The notes under the pieces: generated by a model
What the model saw: the letters and a program-made list of their open reading frames with translations, nothing else
Database searches by the model: none
What the model was told of the DNA's origin: nothing
In this document: piece by piece, positions 1-5,511 of the stretch
Position numbering within the stretch: position 1 is the first letter of the stretch
Layout: the number at the start of each line of letters is the position of its first letter
Origin: Chthoniobacter sp.
GTDB lineage: Bacteria > Verrucomicrobiota > Verrucomicrobiia > Chthoniobacterales > Chthoniobacteraceae
Reading direction: 5' to 3'
DNA: 5,511 nucleotides
Assembly: GCA_025352865.1 (NCBI GenBank)
Contig: JANXSB010000524.1
Span: forward strand, 1-5,511
Made by a program: the position numbers and the translations under genes

Positions 1-816
1 GCGGACGGCGCGGAAAAAACGCTGCCGACAGGCCCGGCGGGCAGCCACTACTATGCCGCGCGCGAGACGGATGCGGCAACGCTCAGTGTCGCCGTCGGCG
101 AGAAAAAAACGGAGGTCGAAAAATTTCTGTTCTACCGCGGCGTCGGCAGCTTCACCGCTCCGCTGACGGTGAAGCTCGACAGCACCGACTCGCGCCGCGT
201 CTCGCTCACCAATGCCGGCGCGGAGGAACTGCGCAGCCTCTTCATCTACGAAGTTCGCGCGGACGGCGTGTCGTGGTTTCCGCTGGAAAAACTGCAAGCC
301 GGCGAAACCCGCGCGATGAGCCTGGACACAGCGTCCGCGGGCGATGCCCCGGCGCTCGCGCAGGCGCTGCGCGCGGCGCTCGTGCGCGAAGGTCTGTACG
401 AAAAGGAAGCCGCCGCGATGGTGAAAACCTGGGGGACCTCGTGGCTTGGTGAGCGCGGCCTGCGCGTGCTCTACACGCTGCCGCGCGCGTGGACGGATCG
501 CACGCTCCCGCTCACCATCACGCCCGCTCCCGCAAAGACCGCGCGCGTCATGGTCGGACGCGCCGAAGTCATCACGCCCGTCATGGAGCAGGCCATGCTC
601 GACGCCTCGCAGCGCTACCTCGCGGGCACCGCGGAGACGCGGCCACAGTTGGTCGCGGACACGCGCGCCCTCGGCCTCGGCCGTTTCGCCGAGCCCACGC
701 TGCGACGCGTGATGATGGCGGAGAAACGTGCGCCCGAGTTCAGCGCCTACTCGTGGGAGCTGCTGGAAAAAATCTCCGCCCCGGAAAAGGCGGCGGCAAA
801 ACCGGCGGCGGAGTAG
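1..816 (+). CDS. Conserved hypothetical protein, 5'-truncated by the window edge
   Basis: The frame is open from base 1 to the TAG at 814-816, giving 271 residues; the true start lies upstream. A GTG at 169 is in frame, but the conserved-looking sequence continues unbroken before it (HYYAARETDA at codons 16-25, FLFYRGVGSF at 42-51), so it is not the start. Further recognisable blocks are LFIYEV, GLYEKEAAAMVKTW (codons 131-144), LYTLPRAWTD and VMVGRAEVITP (from codon 183). They resemble a family of uncharacterised proteins, often exported, that I recall from Verrucomicrobiota, Planctomycetes and Acidobacteria. The body alternates short hydrophobic strands and polar turns, suggesting a beta-rich globular domain, and ends in a Lys/Ala-rich tail. 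No catalytic motif is visible. Only 55 nt separate it from the sensor kinase downstream, so co-transcription is likely. An extracytoplasmic accessory role to that sensor is possible but only inferred; any signal peptide would be outside the window. Confidence 0.85.
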   Translation, partial: ADGAEKTLPTGPAGSHYYAARETDAATLSVAVGEKKTEVEKFLFYRGVGSFTAPLTVKLDSTDSRRVSLTNAGAEELRSLFIYEVRADGVSWFPLEKLQAGETRAMSLDTASAGDAPALAQALRAALVREGLYEKEAAAMVKTWGTSWLGERGLRVLYTLPRAWTDRTLPLTITPAPAKTARVMVGRAEVITPVMEQAMLDASQRYLAGTAETRPQLVADTRALGLGRFAEPTLRRVMMAEKRAPEFSAYSWELLEKISAPEKAAAKPAAE

Positions 817-871
817 CGGGCCGCCAGCGGGCACGGGCGCTGCTTTCTCGCATGGGAGACCTCGCCTGCCC

Positions 872-2533
872 ATGACCCGCTTTTTTCGCAACGCTCCGAT
901 CCAGCGCAAGCTGACGCTCATCATTCTGGTGAGCTGCGCGGCGGCGTTGCTCGCGGCGGCGGCGGTCGAGGCCGGCTTCCGGCTGCTCACGGAGCGGAGC
1001 GATTTCAAGCGCGACATCTCCACGCTCTCGCGGGTCATCGCGTCCGATACCGCAGCGGCGGTCGTTTTCCAGGACGAAAAGGGCGCGCAGGAGGCGCTCG
1101 CCGCGCTGCGGGAAAACACGGCCGTTCGCTCGGCGGGAATCTGGCTGCCGGATGGGCGGATGTTTTCCCGCTACGGCGAGCCCGACGCCCTGCCCCGCGC
1201 AGAAAGCCGCACGCGCTTCGCCCGCTCGAATTACGAGGGCCTGATGCTCCGGCACTTTGAGCCCCTGCTGCTCAACGGCGAGCACGTCGGCACGCTCTAT
1301 CTGCGGGCCGACTCCGGCCCCGAGCTGGCGCACGCTGCGCGCTACGACGGGCTCATTCTGCTCGCGGTCATCGGCATCTCCTCGCTGACCGCCTTCCTCG
1401 TTTCCAAGCGGCTTCGGACGAGCATTTCCGACCCGATCCGCGCGCTCGCCAGCACCGCGGCCGCCATCGCCGCGGACAAGGACTACGCGCTGCGCGCGAA
1501 AAAATTCGCGCCCGACGAGGTCGGCGCGCTGACCGATGTCTTCAACTACATGCTCGACGAAATCCAAGGCCAGCACACCAAGCTGCGCCGTGAGATCGCC
1601 GAGCGCGAGCGCGCCGAGCAGGAGGTGGACAAGCTGCACAAGCAGGTGCTTTCCGCCTCACGCCAGGCGGGCATGGCGGAGGTCGCGACCGGCGTGCTGC
1701 ACAATGTCGGCAACGTCCTCAACAGCGTGAACATCTCCACCGCGCTGCTCAACGAGCAGCTCGACAAATCGCGCGCCACGAATGTCACGCGCCTCGCGCA
1801 TCTGCTCCGCAGCCGTGCCGGTGATCTCGGCGATTTCGTAACGAACGACCCGAAAGGCCGGGCGCTGCCGGAGTATGTGGCGGAACTCGGCCAGCGGCTC
1901 GACGCGGAGCGGATGAAAATGCACGGCGAGCTGCAATCGCTCGCGGCGAACATCGAGCACATCAAGGAGATCGTGGCCATGCAGCAGAACTACGCCAAGG
2001 TCTCCGGCGAGACCGAATCGCTCGCGGTCACCGGCCTCGTCGAGGACGCACTGCGGATGAACGCAGCCGCCTTCGTCCGCCACGGCGTGACGCTGCAACG
2101 CGATCTCACGCCCGTGCCTTTCGTCTCCGTGGACAAGCACAAGGTGCTGCAAATCCTCACGAATCTTTTCCGTAACGCGAAATACGCGGTGGATGAAACC
2201 ACTGCGCCGAAAAAAATCATCAAGGTGAGCACCTCCATCGCCGCCCGCGGCTTTGTCGCAATCACCGTCACGGACAATGGCACCGGCATCGCGCCGGAAA
2301 ATCTCACGCGCATTTTCGCCCACGGCTTTACCACGCGCAAAGAAGGCCACGGCTTCGGCCTGCACAGCGGCGCGCTCGCAGCCAAGGAAATGGGCGGCGA
2401 GCTGACCGCGCAAAGCGACGGCCCCGGATGCGGCGCGACCTTCACCCTCACCGTCCCCATCGCCTACGACCTGACCGTCTCACCCGGCACCCACTCATGC
2501 CCGCCCAAACCCCAGCTAATCACCGCATCCTGA
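872..2533 (+). CDS. Membrane sensor histidine kinase (CHASE8-like / HAMP / atypical His box / HATPase_c)
   Basis: This 553-residue inner-membrane sensor kinase autophosphorylates on His in response to an unknown signal. In order: TM1 (about 14-35); a periplasmic region of about 120 residues resembling CHASE8 (AAVVFQDE at 62-69, AGIWLPDGR at 88-96); TM2 (about 160-178); HAMP (about 179-232); a charged coiled coil (about 235-265); the phosphoacceptor box GVLHNVGNVLNSV with His277; and an ATPase domain with N box Asn435 (NLFRNAKYAVDE), G1 DNGTGI (Asp468), F box IFAHGFTTR (from 481) and G2 GHGFGL (from 492). The His box lacks the usual acidic residue after His. The His-to-N-box spacing (158 residues) is longer than in the neighbouring kinase (112). 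The ATG at 872 puts TM1 right at the N-terminus; the frame opens further upstream but that would add a basic, Pro-rich segment overlapping gene 1. A GGGAG at 854-858 is a weak, distant SD (13 nt). No receiver domain is attached; the overlapping downstream gene supplies receivers and is the likely partner. The last 25 or so residues lie beyond the ATPase fold. Confidence 0.93.
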   Translation: MTRFFRNAPIQRKLTLIILVSCAAALLAAAAVEAGFRLLTERSDFKRDISTLSRVIASDTAAAVVFQDEKGAQEALAALRENTAVRSAGIWLPDGRMFSRYGEPDALPRAESRTRFARSNYEGLMLRHFEPLLLNGEHVGTLYLRADSGPELAHAARYDGLILLAVIGISSLTAFLVSKRLRTSISDPIRALASTAAAIAADKDYALRAKKFAPDEVGALTDVFNYMLDEIQGQHTKLRREIAERERAEQEVDKLHKQVLSASRQAGMAEVATGVLHNVGNVLNSVNISTALLNEQLDKSRATNVTRLAHLLRSRAGDLGDFVTNDPKGRALPEYVAELGQRLDAERMKMHGELQSLAANIEHIKEIVAMQQNYAKVSGETESLAVTGLVEDALRMNAAAFVRHGVTLQRDLTPVPFVSVDKHKVLQILTNLFRNAKYAVDETTAPKKIIKVSTSIAARGFVAITVTDNGTGIAPENLTRIFAHGFTTRKEGHGFGLHSGALAAKEMGGELTAQSDGPGCGATFTLTVPIAYDLTVSPGTHSCPPKPQLITAS

Positions 2534-4221
2534 TCGTCGATGACAATGCGGCGATCCACGAGGACTTCAAAAAAATCCTCGCGCCGGAGGCTGCCGATTC
2601 GCAAGCCATCGACGATCTCGAGTCGCTGATCTTTGGCGACGCTGCGCAGGAAACCCAGACGCACTTCGAACTGGCGCACGCGCACCAGGGGCAGGAAGCG
2701 CTCGCGCTCGTGGAGGAGTCGCTCGCCGCGGGGCGGCCTTTCGCGATGGCGTTTGTGGACATCCGCATGCCGCCCGGCTGGGACGGCATCGAGACAATCG
2801 CGCGGCTTTGGGCCGTGAACCCGGAGCTGCAGGTCGTCATCTGCACGGCGTATTCGGACTATGGCTGGGACAGCATCACGCAGCGGCTCGGCTCGTCGGA
2901 CAGCCTCGTCATTTTGAAAAAGCCCTTCGACCATGTGGAGGCGCTGCAGCTCGCCCACGCGCTGACGAACAAATGGAACCTCGCCCGCCAAGCCGCGCTC
3001 CGCGTGGATGAATTGGAGCAGATGGTCGCCGCACGCACCGCCGAGCTCGAGTCCGCGCAGGAGCAGCGCCGGCAGGCTTACAAAATGGAAGCCGTGGGCC
3101 GGCTCGCCGCGGGAATCGCGCACGATTTCAACAACCTCCTGACCGTCATCCAAGGCTACTCCAGCCTCCAGCTCGCGCGCCTGCCCGCTCAGTCCGATGT
3201 CGCGCAATCGCTCGGCCACATCTCCACCGCCGCCGAGCGCGCCGCCAATCTCACGCGCCAGCTCCTCGCCTTCAGCCGCAAGCAGGTCATGCAGCCAAGC
3301 CTGCTCCGCCTCAACGACCGCCTCTCCGCGCTGGAGCCCATTCTCCGCCCACTGCTCGGCGCGCACATCGCGCTGCGTTTCGAGCTCGCGCCGAATCTGC
3401 CGCCGCTTTTTGCCGACGCCACGAACCTCGACCAGATCATCCTCAATCTCACGCTCAACGCCCGCGATGCCATGCCGCACGACGGCAGCATCGTGATCGA
3501 GAGTGCGCTGGAAAATGTGCCGCGCGCCAGCATCCCCGCCACCGCCGACTCCGCCGCGCCCGGCGCGCATCTGCGCATCACCATCGCCGATACCGGCGTG
3601 GGCATGGACGAGGAAACTGCGCGGCATGTCTTCGAGCCGTTTTTCACCACGAAGGAAGTGGGCCAGGGCACCGGCATGGGGCTCGCGACGGTGCAAGGCA
3701 TCGCCCAGCAGCACGGCGGCTGGGTCGCCGTGGAAAGCACGCCGGGACAGGGTTCCGCGTTTCATGTCTATCTCCCCGCCGCCGCGGAAGAGCTCGCCGC
3801 ACCGAAGCCCGACGCCGCGCCCGCGAGCGCGCTGCGCGGCAGCGGCACCGTGCTCATCGCCGAGGACGAGGAGGCCGTGAGCCTGCTCGCCGCCTGCACG
3901 TTTGAGGAGCATGGGTTCAAAGTCATCGCCGCACCGAATGCCGCCGAGGCCCTGCAATTGTGGGAGCTTCACGCCGAGGATGTCGTGCTCCTTTTCACCG
4001 ACATGGTCATGCCCGGCGGCATGTCCGGCCACGATCTCGCCCGCCGCCTCCGCACCGACCGCCCCGCGCTGCCCGTCATTTTTTCCAGCGGCTACAGCCG
4101 CGACATGCTCACCGGCGGCATGCAGCTCCAGGAAGGCGTGAACTATCTCCCCAAGCCCTACCGCCCCGCCGACCTCTCCGCGATGATCGCCACGGCCTTC
4201 GCCGCCGCGCGTGCGGCGTGA
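2497..4221 (+). CDS. Soluble hybrid histidine kinase/response regulator (REC-HisKA-HATPase-REC)
   Basis: This 574-residue protein has no TM segment or signal peptide and should be cytoplasmic. REC1 (about 9-165) carries acidic pocket Asp15/Asp16, phosphoacceptor Asp88 in FVDIRMPPGWDG, Thr117 (CTAYSD) and Lys142 (KKPF). A coiled coil follows (about 169-203). The HisKA box GIAHDFNNLL has His209. The ATPase domain has N box Asn321 (LNARDAMP), G1 DTGVGM (Asp365), F box FEPFFTTKE (from 379) and G2 GQGTGMGL (from 389). After an Ala/Pro linker (about 428-447), REC2 has Glu456/Asp457, Asp502 in FTDMVMPGG, Ser531 and Lys553 (KPY). All catalytic residues of every module are present, so each should be active. 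The start at 2497 places the first beta strand (RILIVDD) at residue 10, as usual for REC; the frame opens earlier but those residues are Arg/His/Pro-rich. The start lies 37 nt inside the previous gene, without a visible SD, implying coupled translation. REC1 may accept phosphate from that kinase (inferred). No DNA-binding or enzymatic output domain is present. Confidence 0.94.
   Translation: MPAQTPANHRILIVDDNAAIHEDFKKILAPEAADSQAIDDLESLIFGDAAQETQTHFELAHAHQGQEALALVEESLAAGRPFAMAFVDIRMPPGWDGIETIARLWAVNPELQVVICTAYSDYGWDSITQRLGSSDSLVILKKPFDHVEALQLAHALTNKWNLARQAALRVDELEQMVAARTAELESAQEQRRQAYKMEAVGRLAAGIAHDFNNLLTVIQGYSSLQLARLPAQSDVAQSLGHISTAAERAANLTRQLLAFSRKQVMQPSLLRLNDRLSALEPILRPLLGAHIALRFELAPNLPPLFADATNLDQIILNLTLNARDAMPHDGSIVIESALENVPRASIPATADSAAPGAHLRITIADTGVGMDEETARHVFEPFFTTKEVGQGTGMGLATVQGIAQQHGGWVAVESTPGQGSAFHVYLPAAAEELAAPKPDAAPASALRGSGTVLIAEDEEAVSLLAACTFEEHGFKVIAAPNAAEALQLWELHAEDVVLLFTDMVMPGGMSGHDLARRLRTDRPALPVIFSSGYSRDMLTGGMQLQEGVNYLPKPYRPADLSAMIATAFAAARAA
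4203..4218 (+). terminator. GC-only hairpin abutting the hybrid kinase stop codon (possible 3'-end structure)
   Basis: CGCCGC (4203-4208) and GCGGCG (4213-4218) are perfect inverted repeats around a 4-nt loop, ending directly before the TGA at 4219-4221. There is no T tract after it, so it is not a standard intrinsic terminator. It could stabilise the mRNA 3' end or slow the polymerase, or be a chance product of Ala-rich coding sequence (the codons spell an Ala/Arg tail). Confidence 0.22.
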
Positions 4222-4231
4222 CGCCCCATCC

Positions 4232-4259
4232 TTGACTCGCCCTGCGCGGCCCGTATTCT
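4232..4259 (+). promoter_or_regulatory. Predicted sigma70-type promoter of the thiC unit
   Basis: TTGACT (4232-4237) matches the -35 consensus at 5 of 6 bases and TATTCT (4254-4259) matches the -10 consensus at 4 of 6, with a 16-nt spacer. Predicted initiation is about 7 nt downstream, near A4266, just before the TPP aptamer begins. Such AT-rich hexamers stand out in this GC-rich context, and their position relative to the riboswitch supports the call. The distance from the upstream stop codon is 10 nt, so thiC need not depend on read-through from the kinase operon. Confidence 0.65.
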
Positions 4260-4273
4260 CCGCGCACCAAATT

Positions 4274-4357
4274 GCAGGGGAGCCGTTTTGGCTGAGAGGT
4301 TTCGCGCGAGCGAAACGACCCTTTGAACCTGATGCGGGTCATGCCGCCGCAGGGAGC
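4274..4357 (+). promoter_or_regulatory. TPP riboswitch aptamer (THI box)
   Basis: This RNA binds thiamine pyrophosphate and controls thiC in cis. The conserved core is clear: GGGG (4277-4280), GGCTGAGA (4290-4297), ACCC (4318-4321), AACCTGAT (4326-4333), CATG (4340-4343) and CGCAGGGA (4348-4355). P2 pairs GGG 4278-4280 with CCC 4319-4321. P3 is short, GCC 4282-4284 with GGC 4290-4292. An extra hairpin (P3a) fills the J3-2 side: GTTTCGC 4299-4305 with GCGAAAC 4310-4316 closed by a GCGA tetraloop. P4 pairs GCGG 4334-4337 with CCGC 4344-4347, and P5 pairs CCTG 4328-4331 with CAGG 4350-4353. The UGAGA segment forms the pyrimidine pocket in characterised TPP aptamers. P1 is poorly defined here; only a couple of G-C pairs are apparent. 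Its position between a promoter and a ThiC coding sequence agrees with the known role of this class. Confidence 0.96.
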
Positions 4358-4391
4358 CGCGCCCACCGGGGCGCTCTTCAAAGCTCAGCCG
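4289..4391 (+). promoter_or_regulatory. Predicted antiterminator pairing of the thiC riboswitch
   Basis: CTCAGCC (4384-4390) is an exact reverse complement of GGCTGAG (4290-4296), extendable by a U-G pair (U4289 with G4391). The 5' partner is the 3' strand of P3 plus the ligand-binding UGAG of the aptamer. The 3' partner includes C4389, C4390 and G4391, the three outer pairs of the terminator stem. The two structures cannot coexist fully. The inferred switch is: without TPP the long-range helix forms and the terminator is blocked; with TPP the aptamer holds the core and the terminator folds. This is a pairing argument only; energies were not computed. Confidence 0.6.
4359..4374 (+). other. 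Stable GC hairpin between aptamer and terminator
   Basis: GCGCCC (4359-4364) and GGGCGC (4369-4374) form a 6-bp stem with an ACCG loop. It lies immediately after the aptamer and inside the span bridged by the antiterminator helix. It is not followed by a T tract, so it is not itself a terminator. It probably acts as a structural spacer that brings the antiterminator strands closer together (inferred). Confidence 0.5.
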
Positions 4392-4418
4392 TGCCGCCTT
4401 CTCCGCGCACGGTTTTTT
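4389..4418 (+). terminator. Rho-independent terminator: riboswitch expression platform upstream of thiC
   Basis: CCGTGC (4389-4394) pairs perfectly with GCACGG (4407-4412) around a 12-nt loop, and six T residues follow immediately (4413-4418). Its location between a TPP aptamer and the thiC start codon (4426) indicates premature termination control rather than the end of a gene. The T run ends only 7 nt before the ATG. Confidence 0.82.
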
Positions 4419-4425
4419 CATTCCC

Positions 4426-5511
4426 ATGATCGCCACCAAAGACTCCATCGAACCCCACAGCAGCGACCAACTCCCCGCCAGCACGCGCGTCTATCTGCCC
4501 GGAGTTTTGCATCCGCAAATCCGCGTGCCCTTTCGCGAAATCTCGCTCTCGCCGACGAAGACCTACAGCGGCGCAGTCGAGACGAATGAACCGGTCCGCG
4601 TCTATGATTGCAGCGGGCCGTGGGGCGACCCGGCTTTCACCGGCACCGCGGACGAAGGCCTGCCGGCACCGCGCGCCGCGTGGATCGCCGCCCGCGCCGA
4701 CGTGGAAGCCTACGATGGCCGTGAAGTCCTGCCGCAAGACAACGGCTACCTCTCCGGCAAACACGCCGAGTATGCGAGCAAGGCGGAGCGCAATCGGCTC
4801 GTGGAGTTTCCCGGTTTGCGCGGCCAGCGCCGCCGTCCGCTTCGCGCGAGCGCGGGGCATCCGGTCACGCAACTTTGGTATGCGCGCCAGGGCATCGTCA
4901 CGCCGGAGATGGAATACATCGCCATCCGCGAAAACCTCGGCCGCGCGAAGATCGCCGAGCTTTCGCAGGACATCCGCCGCGCCGATCTCGACAAGCAGCA
5001 CGCCGGTTCCGCGCAGATCCGAAACGAATACACGCCGGGCATTTTCCGCCGCTTCCCGCAGCGCATCCCGAAGGAAATCACCCCCGAGTTTGTCCGCGAT
5101 GAAGTCGCTGCCGGACGCGCGATCATCCCCTCGAACATCAACCACCCCGAGCTCGAACCGATGATCATCGGCCGCAATTTCCTCGTGAAGATCAATGCCA
5201 ACATCGGCAACAGCGCCGTCGCATCGTCGATCGAGGAGGAGGTGGAAAAGATGCGCTGGGCGACGAAGTGGGGCGCGGACACGGTGATGGACCTCAGCAC
5301 CGGCAAAAACATCCACGCCACCCGCGAGTGGATCCTGCGCAATTCGCCCGTGCCCATCGGCACCGTGCCGATCTACCAGGCGCTGGAGAAAGTGAACGGC
5401 AAAGCCGAGGACCTCACGTGGGAACTCTTCCGCGACACGCTTATCGAGCAGGCGGAGCAGGGCGTGGATTATTTCACCATCCACGCCGGCGTGCTCCTGC
5501 GCTACGTCCCG
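4426..5511 (+). CDS. thiC: Phosphomethylpyrimidine synthase ThiC, N-terminal 362 residues (cut by window end)
   Basis: ThiC is a radical-SAM enzyme that converts aminoimidazole ribotide into HMP phosphate, the pyrimidine precursor of thiamine, in the cytoplasm. The frame is open from ATG 4426 to the last base. The N-terminal ThiC-associated domain is visible (RVYLPGVLHPQIRVPFREI, then VRVYDCSGPWGDP), followed by the start of the catalytic barrel: VTQLWYARQGIVTPEMEYIA, ITPEFVRDEVAAGRAIIP, NINHPELEPMIIG (from residue 237), INANIGNSAV, WGADTVMDLSTGKNIH, PVPIGTVPIYQALEKV and FTIHAGVLLRYVP (His353). About 60% of the usual length of around 600 residues is present. The C-terminal CX2CX4C iron-sulfur motif would lie beyond the window. 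This is the first ATG after the terminator and places the N-terminal domain at the expected distance; there is no SD before it (TTTTTTCATTCCC precedes it). It is preceded by its own promoter and TPP riboswitch. No frameshift or missing core block is seen in the visible part. Confidence 0.97.
   Translation, partial: MIATKDSIEPHSSDQLPASTRVYLPGVLHPQIRVPFREISLSPTKTYSGAVETNEPVRVYDCSGPWGDPAFTGTADEGLPAPRAAWIAARADVEAYDGREVLPQDNGYLSGKHAEYASKAERNRLVEFPGLRGQRRRPLRASAGHPVTQLWYARQGIVTPEMEYIAIRENLGRAKIAELSQDIRRADLDKQHAGSAQIRNEYTPGIFRRFPQRIPKEITPEFVRDEVAAGRAIIPSNINHPELEPMIIGRNFLVKINANIGNSAVASSIEEEVEKMRWATKWGADTVMDLSTGKNIHATREWILRNSPVPIGTVPIYQALEKVNGKAEDLTWELFRDTLIEQAEQGVDYFTIHAGVLLRYVP

Noticed and set aside
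169..171. GTG at 169 as the start of gene 1
   Set aside because: The same frame is open to base 1 and carries family-like motifs before 169, so the gene begins upstream of the window.
728..871. N-terminal extension of the sensor kinase from ATG 728
   Set aside because: The added segment is Arg/Pro-rich, overlaps gene 1 in another frame and would place a non-conserved tail before TM1. The ATG at 872 gives a normal membrane protein start.
817..871. Possible terminator or promoter between gene 1 and the sensor kinase
   Set aside because: Only a short imperfect GC repeat (CAGCG...CGCTG) is present, with no T tract and no convincing -35/-10 pair, so read-through is more likely.
2428..2496. N-terminal extension of the hybrid kinase from an upstream in-frame start at 2428
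   Set aside because: The 23 extra residues are Arg/His/Pro-rich readings of the sensor kinase's conserved ATPase C-terminus. REC domains begin a few residues before the first strand, as from 2497.
2464..4032. 522-codon open frame on the - strand opposite the hybrid kinase
   Set aside because: It is antisense to a gene with complete, well-spaced kinase and receiver motifs. Its translation is rich in Arg/Gly/His/Glu with no recognisable domain, as expected from high-GC codon bias.
4841..4852. 12-mer TTCGCGCGAGCG repeated from the riboswitch P3a hairpin (4301-4312) inside thiC
   Set aside because: It is part of ordinary coding sequence (Leu-Arg-Ala-Ser-Ala), and a GC-rich self-complementary 12-mer recurring once is plausible by chance; no flanking similarity is seen.
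4378..5484. 368-codon open frame on the - strand opposite thiC
   Set aside because: It is antisense to clearly conserved ThiC sequence and crosses the thiC leader. Its composition is a GC-bias artefact with no recognisable family.

Overview
The window is GC-rich, single-copy-looking bacterial DNA with all genes on the + strand. The gene families, the nearly SD-less starts and the combination of an 'HNVGNVLNSV' histidine kinase with an 'RMPPGWDG' receiver kinase suggest a high-GC Verrucomicrobiota (Opitutus-like) or a relative in the PVC group. This taxonomic guess rests on recalled family resemblance, not on a marker gene. There are no mobile elements, CRISPR arrays, tRNAs or rRNAs.

Layout. 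(1) Positions 1-816 hold the 3' part of a conserved hypothetical protein whose start lies before the window. (2) Positions 872-2533 encode a membrane sensor histidine kinase with two TM helices around a CHASE8-like periplasmic region, then HAMP, an atypical His box and an ATPase domain. (3) Positions 2497-4221 encode a soluble hybrid kinase (REC-HisKA-HATPase-REC) whose start overlaps the end of the previous gene by 37 nt. (4) Positions 4222-4425 are a dense regulatory leader. It contains a sigma70-type promoter, a TPP (THI-box) riboswitch, a probable antiterminator pairing and an intrinsic terminator ending 7 nt before the next start codon. (5) Positions 4426-5511 encode the N-terminal 362 residues of ThiC, the thiamine pyrimidine synthase, which runs off the window end.

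How they work together. Genes 1-3 look like one transcription unit: a probable envelope protein, a membrane sensor kinase and a cytoplasmic receiver/kinase/receiver relay. No DNA-binding output protein is encoded in the window. thiC is a separate unit with its own promoter. When TPP is plentiful, the riboswitch should let the terminator form and stop transcription before thiC. When TPP is scarce, a 7-bp pairing between the aptamer's GGCUGAG core and CUCAGCC next to the terminator should keep transcription going.
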